DNA from: Hornefia porci
Lineage (GTDB): Bacteria; Bacillota; Clostridia; Peptostreptococcales; Anaerovoracaceae
Length of the DNA stretch: 64,000 bases
Direction of reading: 5' to 3'
NCBI RefSeq assembly: GCF_001940235.1
Contig: NZ_MJIE01000001.1
Location: forward strand, 1,550,001-1,614,000
Positions 9,512 to 16,814 of this stretch are shown here, piece after piece. The notes beneath the pieces were generated by a model. That model made no database searches. It saw only the letters and a list, made by a program, of their open reading frames with translations, and had not been told where the DNA came from. A program made the translations under genes and the position numbers. Position 1 is the first letter of the stretch. The number at the start of each line of letters is the position of its first letter.

Positions 9512-10546
9512 TTACCGATGAGGATCAATTATAACCTTGACATCCTGAAGTTTTCCAGAAGACATTGCAGTCATCCGCTCTTGAACTTCCCCCATGGAAA
9601 TCACACTGGTGATATGCGGAAGAAAATCCTGCGGATATTTCTCAATCGCACAGATCGCTTCAGTAAAATCATTTTCAGTTATGCTCCAGCTAGAGACATA
9701 TGACAGTTCTTTGTATTGAAATGCGAAGAAATTGAAACTGAGAACGCCCTCCATGCTGCCAACCTGAATTATTGTCCCGCCTTTCCGCGCCATAGGGATC
9801 AGCGTCTCGTTAAACAGCTTATCATTGGGATGGCTGCACTCGAAGATCTTGTCGAATCCGATTTTTGTTTTCGCCTGAACCGCCTTCAACGCTCCTTCTT
9901 CCATAGGATTGACGACTTCGTCAGCTGCGCTGAACTTCTTCAGGTGTGCAATCCTATTCTCGTTGATTTCTGACATTACAATATAAGCGCCTTGTTTTTT
10001 TGCCCACCATGCCGTGAGTATAGCTATGATGCCACCGCCAATGATTAGTATATTTTCCCCGGCCTGAACGTTTCCCCGGGTGATCGCCGCGTGGTGCCCG
10101 TTGGCGATAGGCTCTACCAGTGCACCCAATTCCGGTTTCACAGCGCTGTCCAGCTTGAATGCTTTGTCTGCAAGAACCGCGAAGCGGGCAGTGCACGCTC
10201 CATCAATCGTCACGCCGGGACCACCCTTTGTGACCGTTTCATTACACAAATTCTCCATTCCATTGTTGCAAAAGAAGCAGTTTCGACAATAATTCGCAGG
10301 AATGCCGGCAACTCTATCACCTATGCACAGATCTTTCCGCGGTCCCGGATCAACCACCGTTCCACAGTATTCATGACCCATTATGTGCCCACTGCCGAAA
10401 ATTCTGGTTCCCTTCCACAGCGTAAGGTCAGAGCCACACAGTCCAACCCTTTCCACATCAATAATCACATGTTTTCCGTCCTGGATCGGCTCCGGAATAT
10501 CAACGATCTGAAAATTCTTCGGTTCCACTAATCTCAGTGCTTTCAT
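9512..10546 (-). CDS. Zinc-dependent alcohol dehydrogenase, sorbitol/butanediol/threonine dehydrogenase-like
   Basis: 344 residues from ATG 10546, preceded by GGAGGTG at 5 bases. Medium-chain dehydrogenase features: catalytic-zinc CGSDLTLWKG near residue 37 and GHEYCGTVV, structural-zinc cysteines in CRNCFFCNNGMENLC near residue 93, and the Rossmann motif IIGGGIIAILTAWWAKKQGA near residue 165. It is the first gene of the minus-strand arm and starts 106 bases from the divergent luxR-type regulator. It probably oxidises the entry diol or hydroxy compound of the pathway. 2,3-butanediol would fit with acetoin dehydrogenase downstream, but this is inference. Confidence 0.86.
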   Translation of the reverse strand: MKALRLVEPKNFQIVDIPEPIQDGKHVIIDVERVGLCGSDLTLWKGTRIFGSGHIMGHEYCGTVVDPGPRKDLCIGDRVAGIPANYCRNCFFCNNGMENLCNETVTKGGPGVTIDGACTARFAVLADKAFKLDSAVKPELGALVEPIANGHHAAITRGNVQAGENILIIGGGIIAILTAWWAKKQGAYIVMSEINENRIAHLKKFSAADEVVNPMEEGALKAVQAKTKIGFDKIFECSHPNDKLFNETLIPMARKGGTIIQVGSMEGVLSFNFFAFQYKELSYVSSWSITENDFTEAICAIEKYPQDFLPHITSVISMGEVQERMTAMSSGKLQDVKVIIDPHR

Positions 10547-10575
10547 GGATACACCTCCGTTTCGGTCACTCTCAT

Positions 10576-10593
10576 ATTGCAATTAATTGCAAT
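10576..10593. promoter_or_regulatory. 18-bp perfect palindrome between Zn-ADH and luxR-type genes (operator candidate)
   Basis: ATTGCAATTAATTGCAAT is its own reverse complement. It lies in the 106-base divergent spacer and overlaps the -35 hexamer of the regulator promoter (10587-10592). Position and symmetry suggest the binding site of a dimeric regulator, most simply the adjacent LuxR-type protein. Confidence 0.6.
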
Positions 10594-10615
10594 CTTCTTT
10601 CATTTTTTGTATAAT
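10587..10615 (+). promoter_or_regulatory. Predicted sigma-A promoter of the LuxR-type regulator
   Basis: TTGCAA (10587-10592), 17-base spacer, TATAAT (10610-10615). The regulator ATG is at 10653, with AAAGGAG upstream. The -35 is inside the 18-bp palindrome, which suggests autoregulation. Confidence 0.6.
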
Positions 10616-10652
10616 ATCAATACAACTATTGCACGTACAAAAGGAGTAAATT

Positions 10653-11813
10653 ATGCAACCGTCATCCATCAAGGAAGTTTCGGCATTATTGAATTTTCTC
10701 TATGAACTGCCCAATGACTATACCAACTACCCGGATCATGTTCTGGAGTTGATCGACCGATATTTTCCGTTTCATAAACTGACCTTTATCCCGCTGAATT
10801 CCAGTTTTGCCACACTGAACAGCTCCAATCCGGACACCTGGTTCAACGAAATCCGCACGCGCGGTCTCAGTGAACAACTGCTGGAGCAGTATTACACCAG
10901 AGCCGTGGATCTAGACCCCTTTCGGGCTCGTAATCTCCCTGCTCAACTGCGTTTCCGACCGGTCATTCAGGTAGAAGAAGCCTTCCCGGAAAAAAATTCT
11001 CGCAGCGCCAGGTACCATTCCTTCCTGCGGGATGCAAATGTTCCCTATCAGACGATCCTGAATCTGGTATACGACAAGGTCAGACTTGGAGTCATTTCCA
11101 TCTATCGATCTGAAGAGGAAGGACCTTTGTCCCGGGATGAAATATGGATCCTTGAGGAGCTCAGTCGCTTCATCGCACAGCACTATATGATTGCTATCTC
11201 CCAGACAAGTCGGCATCTTGCCGAGGAACTCTTCAACTCCTGCTACCAAAATGTAGACTTCGGCGCCATGATATTAGACAACAAGAGGAACGTTGTCCAA
11301 GCAAACGATTGCGCCCGGAAGTATTGCGATATCATATACAATGCTCTCTTCCGCGAGTGCGATCCGTTGTCAGATGAATCCGCCTCTGAGAATCTGCACA
11401 CTGTACAGTATGTGATGACACAGTTTCAGGAACGACTTGTCACTGACAACGAGCACATCACTATTCCCATCGACAATGCCCTGTTCGAATTTCGGATTAA
11501 TTCCTTCATTTCCATCGATGAGAACTTCAGCAAAATCAGCCTGAATTATCTTCTCTTCATTTTCCAATCCTCTTATATCTCAGAGTCCGAAAAACTGGGA
11601 TATTCCAGAATCCGGCAGAAACTAACGGATCGGGAGTGGGAGATTGCAAAACTGATTGCTCAGGGGCTGACCAACGCCAAGATCGCGGAACAGACCTTTA
11701 TCAGTCTGAACACGGTGAAAACTCACATTCAGCATATTTACGAAAAACTGAACGTCCAGAACCGTGTTTCTCTTATGCAGCTTCTTTCCGAGGAAAGCAA
11801 GTCTCAGTATTAG
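10653..11813 (+). CDS. LuxR-family transcriptional regulator
   Basis: 386 residues. The last about 65 residues form a LuxR-type HTH: LTDREWEIAKLIAQGLTNAK, then IAEQTFISLNTVKTHIQHIY and EKLNVQNR. The N-terminal 300 residues have no phosphoacceptor receiver motif and no ATPase motif; they may contain a GAF/PAS-like ligand-sensing fold, which is only an impression. It is transcribed against both flanking catabolic arms: divergent from the Zn-ADH operon and convergent with the E1-beta gene. It is therefore the obvious local regulator of the locus, probably responding to a pathway metabolite. A hairpin-plus-T terminator follows. Confidence 0.85.
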   Translation: MQPSSIKEVSALLNFLYELPNDYTNYPDHVLELIDRYFPFHKLTFIPLNSSFATLNSSNPDTWFNEIRTRGLSEQLLEQYYTRAVDLDPFRARNLPAQLRFRPVIQVEEAFPEKNSRSARYHSFLRDANVPYQTILNLVYDKVRLGVISIYRSEEEGPLSRDEIWILEELSRFIAQHYMIAISQTSRHLAEELFNSCYQNVDFGAMILDNKRNVVQANDCARKYCDIIYNALFRECDPLSDESASENLHTVQYVMTQFQERLVTDNEHITIPIDNALFEFRINSFISIDENFSKISLNYLLFIFQSSYISESEKLGYSRIRQKLTDREWEIAKLIAQGLTNAKIAEQTFISLNTVKTHIQHIYEKLNVQNRVSLMQLLSEESKSQY

Positions 11814-11827
11814 GGTTTATAATCGTC

Positions 11828-11861
11828 GATACCGGCATCAACTGCCGGTATCATCTTTTTT
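11828..11861 (+). terminator. Rho-independent terminator of the LuxR-type gene
   Basis: GATACCGGCA, a 5-base loop, TGCCGGTATC, then ATCTTTTTTG. A ten-base-pair perfect stem followed by a T-run on the plus strand, 15 bases after the stop codon. Confidence 0.85.
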
Positions 11862-11870
11862 GTCAGTGTC

Positions 11871-12842
11871 CTATTTCACCATTTCCTTAATGGTCTTAGC
11901 AATACTGTCTTCACTTGGAATCATGAAGAGCTCTGCTGTCGCATACGGTATTGGTGAATCGATTGCGCCCAGTCTTCTGACCGGTCCCTTCAAAGCATTG
12001 TAGCAGGTTTCCCCAATATTGGAGGCTATGTCCGCGGTCCAGTTACCTTCACGACAGCCCTCTGCCACCATCAGCAGTCTTCCTGTCTTCCGTACAGATG
12101 CCTCAACGGTTTCATAATCAAAGGGTTTGATTGTCCTCGGATCGATCAGTTCAATGCTGATTCCGGCCTTTTCCAGCTCAGGCAAGAGCTTGAAGATGCG
12201 CATGAGCATCAGCTGTCCTGCAACGACTGTAATATCTGTTCCTTCCTTGCATACCTTAGCTTTTCCGATAGGAACGATCTGATCTTCACCAGTCTGTACA
12301 TCACCGGGAACTCTATACAGCGCTTTGTGTTCCCAAAACAGCACCGGGTTGTTGTCCCTGATAGAGGCCTTCATCAATCCGTAAGCATCCTGTGGGGTAG
12401 AGGGTTCTACCATCTTCAAACCCGGGGCATTCATGAACCAGCTGTCTACGGTCTGGCTGTGATGCGCACCAATTCCTCCGCCAGCACCCTGAGGTCCGCG
12501 GAATACCACCGGGCAGCATACCTTTCCGTGAGACATGTATCTCATCTTGGATGCCTGATTGACAATGGCATCATAGATCAAAGTACTAAAGTCTGCGAAC
12601 ATGATCTCAAACACCGGACGCTTCCCGTACAGCGCTGCTCCTACGCACATATTGGCGGTTCCAGCCTCTGCAAGAGGTGTGTTGATCACACGATCCGGCC
12701 ATATCTTATAGAGTCCGGTGGTTACGCCAAAAGTACTTCCCATCTCTCTGATATCTTCGCCCATCAGAAATACGTTTTCGTCACGCTCCATTTCCTCTTT
12801 CAATGCGGTATTCAGAGCCTGTATCATTGTCATTTCTGCCAT
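11871..12842 (-). CDS. acoB: Acetoin-type 2-oxoacid dehydrogenase E1, beta subunit
   Basis: 323 residues from ATG 12842, which is 9 bases after AAAGGAG; an ATG at 12851 abuts the ribosome binding site and is less likely. Transketolase-like E1-beta features: GEDIREMGSTFGVTTGL, TPLAEAGTANMCVGAAL with the cofactor-activating Glu, FADFSTLIYDAIVNQASKMR, GIGAHHSQTVDSWFMNAPGL, and the C-terminal IDPRTIKPFDYETV. Sequence style matches acetoin dehydrogenase or pyruvate dehydrogenase E1-beta. It is the last gene of the arm running from 16611 and ends 57 bases from the convergent regulator stop. The symbol is assigned by similarity to acetoin clusters; the true substrate is unproven. Confidence 0.85.
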   Translation of the reverse strand: MAEMTMIQALNTALKEEMERDENVFLMGEDIREMGSTFGVTTGLYKIWPDRVINTPLAEAGTANMCVGAALYGKRPVFEIMFADFSTLIYDAIVNQASKMRYMSHGKVCCPVVFRGPQGAGGGIGAHHSQTVDSWFMNAPGLKMVEPSTPQDAYGLMKASIRDNNPVLFWEHKALYRVPGDVQTGEDQIVPIGKAKVCKEGTDITVVAGQLMLMRIFKLLPELEKAGISIELIDPRTIKPFDYETVEASVRKTGRLLMVAEGCREGNWTADIASNIGETCYNALKGPVRRLGAIDSPIPYATAELFMIPSEDSIAKTIKEMVK

Positions 12843-12859
12843 GATTTCCATCTCCTTTC

Positions 12860-13825
12860 TCAGTCTGCGAAAACAAGTTCCGGCCCGATAACGTCTTCCG
12901 GTGTAGGAATTTCCGCCTGCACTGCCTGCTCAAAGGCGGTGTTGACTATCTTGCCCTGTGCCTCATCGATAGCATTTAACTCTTCTTCCGTAGCAATGCC
13001 TTTGGACATCAGGAATTCGCGGCAACGTTTCACCGGCTCGTGCTTCATCGCCTCTTCTGTCTCGGCAGGATCCCGATACACAGTAGGATCACCCTCGAAA
13101 TGTCCTCTCAGACGATAGGTCTTCAGCGATATCACATTCGGCTCACCTCTACGAGCTTTCTCCAGACCGATACGGATCAGTTCTCTTGCCTCGAAGATAT
13201 CATTACCGTCTCCAAACATGACCGGAAGACCCATTCCATATGCTCTTTCTCCCGGGTCCCTCAGACGACTGACATCGTGCTTGCGTGTGGAAATCGTAAT
13301 ATCATTGTTCTCAATGATCATGCAAACCTTCAAATTTCTTGATGCAATCACATTCATCACTTCGTTGACTGCACCCTCTTCCAGAGTCCCATCGCCGATT
13401 CCCAGAATCAAACAACCTTCAGTGTCATCAAATTCGGTCAGAGCCAAACCGAAACCTGCGCCGATAGCCTGATTTTCGCCCATTAGACCGTTAGATGGGC
13501 AAATGTGATGCTCTGGTGAGAAGATATGCACATAGCTGGCAACTCCCCCACACAAGGAGCTCTTTCTGCCGATCATCTCGGTAGTAAAGTCGTTGATTCC
13601 GCATGTCAAAGCATACAGCGGATGACATCTCGGGTGCGGACTCAGCCAGTCAGCGTCCTCCTTCTCCAGATAGATTGCCATCTGAATCGCCTCCTGACCA
13701 ACAGCCAGGTGGTAAAATCCGGGGAGCTTTCCTGTCGCCAGCAGTTCCGGAACCTTCATCTCATACTGCCTGGCAAAAGTCAGCTTCTCATATGTGTCCA
13801 TGTAGTATTCTTTTGGATATTTCAT
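12860..13825 (-). CDS. acoA: Acetoin-type 2-oxoacid dehydrogenase E1, alpha subunit
   Basis: 321 residues, AGGAGG before ATG 13825. The thiamine-diphosphate motif starts at GIGDGTLEEGAVNEVMN and ends at IIENN about 27 residues later. FYHLAVGQEAIQMAI near residue 37 and YRLRGHFEGDP near residue 245 are typical of acetoin dehydrogenase E1-alpha. The subunit decarboxylates or cleaves its substrate and passes the acyl/acetyl group to a lipoyl lysine. It is directly upstream of the E1-beta gene and downstream of the E2 core, forming a compact operon. Acetoin, pyruvate and branched 2-oxoacids remain possible substrates. Confidence 0.87.
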   Translation of the reverse strand: MKYPKEYYMDTYEKLTFARQYEMKVPELLATGKLPGFYHLAVGQEAIQMAIYLEKEDADWLSPHPRCHPLYALTCGINDFTTEMIGRKSSLCGGVASYVHIFSPEHHICPSNGLMGENQAIGAGFGLALTEFDDTEGCLILGIGDGTLEEGAVNEVMNVIASRNLKVCMIIENNDITISTRKHDVSRLRDPGERAYGMGLPVMFGDGNDIFEARELIRIGLEKARRGEPNVISLKTYRLRGHFEGDPTVYRDPAETEEAMKHEPVKRCREFLMSKGIATEEELNAIDEAQGKIVNTAFEQAVQAEIPTPEDVIGPELVFAD

Positions 13826-13835
13826 AATGATCCTC

Positions 13836-14558
13836 CTATTCTATCGTGATTATCTGATCCGCCACCGCGGCCATCTCCGAGAACGTCCTCATGAACATCG
13901 AGGCTGGGGCACCGTTGATAGCGCCATGATCAAGGGTAATTGAAAGGTAAGCTTTGGGACAGATCCCAATGGACATATCCTCCAATACCACCGGCTCATT
14001 CTGAATTCGTCCAACAGCGATGATTCCAGATTGGGGCACATTCAGAATGGGATCCGCATTATCCACATTAAACATCCCAATGCTGCTCAATGTGAAGGTT
14101 CCACCCTCCATCATATCCATGGTGAGCTGATTGTTCTTGACCTTCTCCTGGATTTCCTTCATTCCCGCAGAAATGTCCAGCAAAGACTTACTTTCACAGT
14201 TTTTGATTACTGGAACAATAAGCTGTCCCGTGGGTGTACCCACTGCGACACCCATATTGATCGAAGAGTAGTAAATCAGTTCACTTTCTGTCCGAGAGCA
14301 ATTCACCTCAGGATGTTTCTCGATAGCCATAGCTGCGAGCTTTACAAAAATATCTGTGATACTTACTTTGTATCCCTCTTCTTTTAACTTCGCTCTCAGT
14401 TTGACCACACCGCTCACATCTGCATGAACAAACCCCGAAACCTGAGGTGCTCTGCGCATACTTTCCTGAAGAGAATCCAGTGTCAACTTGCGGATTCCGA
14501 TCATCTTCTCAATTTTACTTATAGTTTTACCATCCTGCGTAGTTTCGCCCACCTGCAT
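13836..14558 (-). CDS. 2-oxoacid/acetoin dehydrogenase E2 acyltransferase core without lipoyl or subunit-binding domain
   Basis: 240 residues: only the catalytic chloramphenicol-acetyltransferase-like domain. It starts almost directly at IGIRKLTLDSLQESMRRAP, the point where the core begins in full-length E2 proteins (usually 370-550 residues). Core features: MGVAVGTPTGQLIVPVIKN, GGTFTLSSIGMF and QSGIIAVGRI. The active-site segment reads LDHGAINGAP, with the expected histidine but Asn where HxxxDG has Asp. AAGGTGG precedes ATG 14558. The upstream gene 14 bases away supplies a separate lipoyl domain in another reading frame with its own ribosome binding site, so this is a true gene split rather than a simple frameshift. 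No peripheral subunit-binding domain is visible. Confidence 0.85.
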   Translation of the reverse strand: MQVGETTQDGKTISKIEKMIGIRKLTLDSLQESMRRAPQVSGFVHADVSGVVKLRAKLKEEGYKVSITDIFVKLAAMAIEKHPEVNCSRTESELIYYSSINMGVAVGTPTGQLIVPVIKNCESKSLLDISAGMKEIQEKVKNNQLTMDMMEGGTFTLSSIGMFNVDNADPILNVPQSGIIAVGRIQNEPVVLEDMSIGICPKAYLSITLDHGAINGAPASMFMRTFSEMAAVADQIITIE

Positions 14559-14572
14559 GATTTCACCACCTT

Positions 14573-14812
14573 TTAGTCCTCGATGTATCCGATGATGTCG
14601 CCGCAGTTAGCCTTCTCACCAACCTGCGTACTGATCTCCGTCAGAGTCCCGTCATGCATCGCTTCCAGGTCATTGGTCAGTTTTTCTGTCATAATACTGC
14701 AGAGTTTGTCGCCCTTTTTCACCGGATCTCCGACGTTCTTATACCACTCAACAATCTCTCCATCTTCCATCGTCGCGCCGAATTTCGGCATGTTTACCTC
14801 ATACTTAGCCAT
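14573..14812 (-). CDS. Free-standing lipoyl domain protein
   Basis: 79 residues from ATG 14812, with AAGGGAG upstream; a longer frame would overlap the SDR gene. The whole protein is one biotin/lipoyl-attachment domain: MPKFGATMEDGEIVEWYKNV, GDPVKKGDKLCSIMTEKLTN with the lipoyl-lysine in MTEKLTND, then GTLTEISTQVGEKANCGDII. Nothing follows the domain, so there is no hinge or catalytic part. It is expected to be lipoylated by the LplA at 1953-2936 and to shuttle acyl groups from the E1 to the separate E2 core, then be reoxidised by LpdA. A biotin carrier is unlikely because the usual AMKM motif is absent. Confidence 0.88.
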   Translation of the reverse strand: MAKYEVNMPKFGATMEDGEIVEWYKNVGDPVKKGDKLCSIMTEKLTNDLEAMHDGTLTEISTQVGEKANCGDIIGYIED

Positions 14813-14829
14813 TATTTTCTCCCTTCTTA

Positions 14830-15621
14830 TCAATCCATGTGCATACCGCCACAGATATTCAATGCCTGTCCTGTAATGTTCTTTGCCAAATCAGAAGAAA
14901 GGAACAGCACCGCATTTGCAATATCTGTTGTCTCCTGCGGTCTCGCAAGCGGAATATGATCAGAACAGAATTTGTCAAAGAATGCGTCCTGCTTCTCCTC
15001 ATCACCCGGAATAATCTGCCGCAAATATTTCATCCAAATATCCGTCTTGATGATGCCTGGGCACACTGCATTGTACTGCAAACCGAATTTGGCTCCCAAC
15101 ATAGCGTAACTCTGGGTCAGGTTGATGATCGCAGCCTTCGTCATAGCATAATGGGGAACCAGAATGCTTCCGCCACGGCCTGCCACGGATGAAAAATTGA
15201 TAACTCTTCCTTCTCCCTGTTCCTTCATATACGCAAGGGCCAGCTTGTCGATAATATCAGTACCGTTGATGTTAATGTTCATCATCTTTGCAACTGCATC
15301 CGGATCCGCCTCGTGCAACATCTGATAAACGCATATTCCTGCGGCATTTACAACGATGTCAATCTTGCCAAACTTGTCCTTCGCAAGTTCAAACATTTTC
15401 TTTACCTGAACTGCATCAGTTACATCACACTCTGCTGCATATGCCTGGACACCATACTTATCTGCGATCTCCTTAGCTGCATCTTCTGCTCCCGCAACGT
15501 TCATGTCGCCTATCACGATGTTGGCACCGCAATCTGCCATTAGACATGCCGTCTCCTTACCGAGCCCGGTCGCAGCACCGGTGAGAATTGCGACACGATC
15601 CTTCAGTTCGATACTTACCAT
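14830..15621 (-). CDS. Short-chain dehydrogenase/reductase
   Basis: 263 residues, AGGAGG before ATG 15621. Classical SDR motifs: cofactor GAATGLGKETACLMADCGA near residue 15, NAAG near residue 91, catalytic INFSSVAGRG and YAMTK (Tyr-x3-Lys) near residue 163, and PGIIKTDIWMKYL after the active site. The GD in VIGDMN at the end of strand two favours NAD(H). It lies directly upstream of the lipoyl gene. Plausible reactions are diacetyl/acetoin reduction, 3-hydroxyacyl-CoA oxidation or oxidation of a cyclic alcohol; sequence alone does not decide. Confidence 0.85.
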   Translation of the reverse strand: MVSIELKDRVAILTGAATGLGKETACLMADCGANIVIGDMNVAGAEDAAKEIADKYGVQAYAAECDVTDAVQVKKMFELAKDKFGKIDIVVNAAGICVYQMLHEADPDAVAKMMNININGTDIIDKLALAYMKEQGEGRVINFSSVAGRGGSILVPHYAMTKAAIINLTQSYAMLGAKFGLQYNAVCPGIIKTDIWMKYLRQIIPGDEEKQDAFFDKFCSDHIPLARPQETTDIANAVLFLSSDLAKNITGQALNICGGMHMD

Positions 15622-15747
15622 TCGTTTACCTCCTCTTTCGATTTTGTTTACGTTGTAACCATCCTATCAGACCTCCCTCGCTTCTGCATCGCACCCCGGA
15701 ATGATGTTGTTCTTCTCGGCCCGTATCACCCCTTTTTATGATTTTTT

Positions 15748-15779
15748 AAAAGAGCAGATCGCTTTCGCGCCTGCTCTTT
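15748..15779 (-). terminator. Hairpin downstream of the crotonase gene
   Basis: AAAGAGCAG pairs with CTGCTCTTT around a 13-base loop. On the minus strand it follows the crotonase stop and is continued by TTTTAAAAAATC. It may terminate or attenuate transcription, so the SDR/E2/E1 genes could also have their own promoter in the 204-base gap 15622-15825. Confidence 0.6.
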
Positions 15780-15825
15780 CATGTTGTATGATTCTTCGAA
15801 TGCTCTCCTCTGCTCATACCGTCAT

Positions 15826-16611
15826 CTATTTCCCCTGGAACTGCGGTTTTCTTTTTTCGACAAAGGCTGCAACGCCTTCCCTGAAATCACTGCTATGGCT
15901 AACCTTCAATTGTGTCGGCTTTTCACCATTTTCCAGATACATAGGCAAATCTCGATAGGCTGCGTAATAAACCTGCCGCTTCAAATTCTCATATGCTTTC
16001 AGTGGTCCTTTTGCGATTTTATTCGCCCACTTCTCCGTTACAGCCTCCAGTTCCTTAGACTCCACAACCTCTGTTGCCAAGCCGAAAGCCAAAGCATCCG
16101 CCGATTTCATCGGCTCTCCTGTAATCATAAATTTCATCGCCTGTGCCATACCTAGAGAATGGGTTAACAGATACGTTCCACCGGTGTCTGGTACCAGCCC
16201 TACATTAACAAAAGCCTGTACCAGCGTTGCTCTGTCTGACAAAAGAACAATATCTCCTGAAATTGCCAGACTGGCTCCTGCTCCTGCGGCGACACCATCC
16301 ACCTGTGTGATGACCAGTTTCCTCATTTTCTTTATCTCTAAAACCAGTTTACCCACATTCTCCACCAGCTCGGTAAAATCAATGTCATCTCCTGCCTGAA
16401 GTTTTTTGTAACTATATACCAGATCCCCTCCCGCAGAAAAAGCTTTTGCGCCAGAACGCAGAACAACCACCTTGATCTCATCATCCTGATCACATGACTG
16501 CAGTCTCTCCAGAAGTTCTGCAGACATCCCTACATCAATCGCATTCAGATTATCCGGACAGTTCATTGTTATAATTCCAATGCCATCCCTTTTGTCCAAA
16601 AGCGTTTTCAT
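15826..16611 (-). CDS. Enoyl-CoA hydratase/isomerase (crotonase) family protein
   Basis: 261 residues from ATG 16611; GAGGTG lies 6 bases upstream and would be disrupted by the in-frame GTG at 16620. Oxyanion-hole segments AFSAGGDLVYSYKKL near residue 63 and DGVAAGAGASLAISGDIVLL near residue 102 mark the crotonase fold, and the C-terminal part has REGVAAFVEKRKPQF. It is the first gene of the arm carrying the SDR, split E2 and E1. A hydration/dehydration step such as 3-hydroxybutyryl-CoA/crotonyl-CoA would connect to the acyl-CoA dehydrogenase of the other arm, but crotonases also cleave C-C bonds and hydrolyse thioesters, so the reaction is uncertain. Confidence 0.84.
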   Translation of the reverse strand: MKTLLDKRDGIGIITMNCPDNLNAIDVGMSAELLERLQSCDQDDEIKVVVLRSGAKAFSAGGDLVYSYKKLQAGDDIDFTELVENVGKLVLEIKKMRKLVITQVDGVAAGAGASLAISGDIVLLSDRATLVQAFVNVGLVPDTGGTYLLTHSLGMAQAMKFMITGEPMKSADALAFGLATEVVESKELEAVTEKWANKIAKGPLKAYENLKRQVYYAAYRDLPMYLENGEKPTQLKVSHSSDFREGVAAFVEKRKPQFQGK

Positions 16612-16754
16612 CACTATCACCTCGTTTCGTTACTGATCCGTCATAAAATATTAACAATATATTTTATTCGTAAAAATTATTCTTTGCATATCGCCCTAAA
16701 GGTTGATTTGTAATATTCTAAATTTTTACTTATTATGGGGGATATTCTCCTCCA

Positions 16755-16800
16755 CAGCAAAAGCGGGCATCCCGCCATAGCAGAACACCCGCTTTCGCTG
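16755..16800 (-). terminator. Terminator of the sugar ABC/GH32 operon
   Basis: CAGCAAAAGCGGG and CCCGCTTTCGCTG pair over 13 positions with one mismatch, 15 bases past the ATPase stop at 16815. An inner alternative hairpin GCGGGCATCCCGC followed on the minus strand by TTTT also fits a terminator. The rest of the gap to 16612 is AT-rich and should hold the crotonase promoter; no convincing -35/-10 pair was found there. Confidence 0.65.
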
Positions 16801-16814
16801 TAGTATAGAGCAGT

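Noticed and set aside
13836..14812. Lipoyl and E2 core genes being one gene broken by a frameshift
   Set aside because: The lipoyl domain ends at its natural boundary, a separate ribosome binding site precedes the core, and no linker or subunit-binding sequence is found in any frame of the 14-base gap.
16612..16754. Sigma-54 type -24/-12 promoter upstream of the crotonase gene, as in many acetoin operons
   Set aside because: A GG/GC pair exists but the spacing is wrong, and the local regulator is LuxR-type without the AAA+ domain needed for sigma-54 activation.
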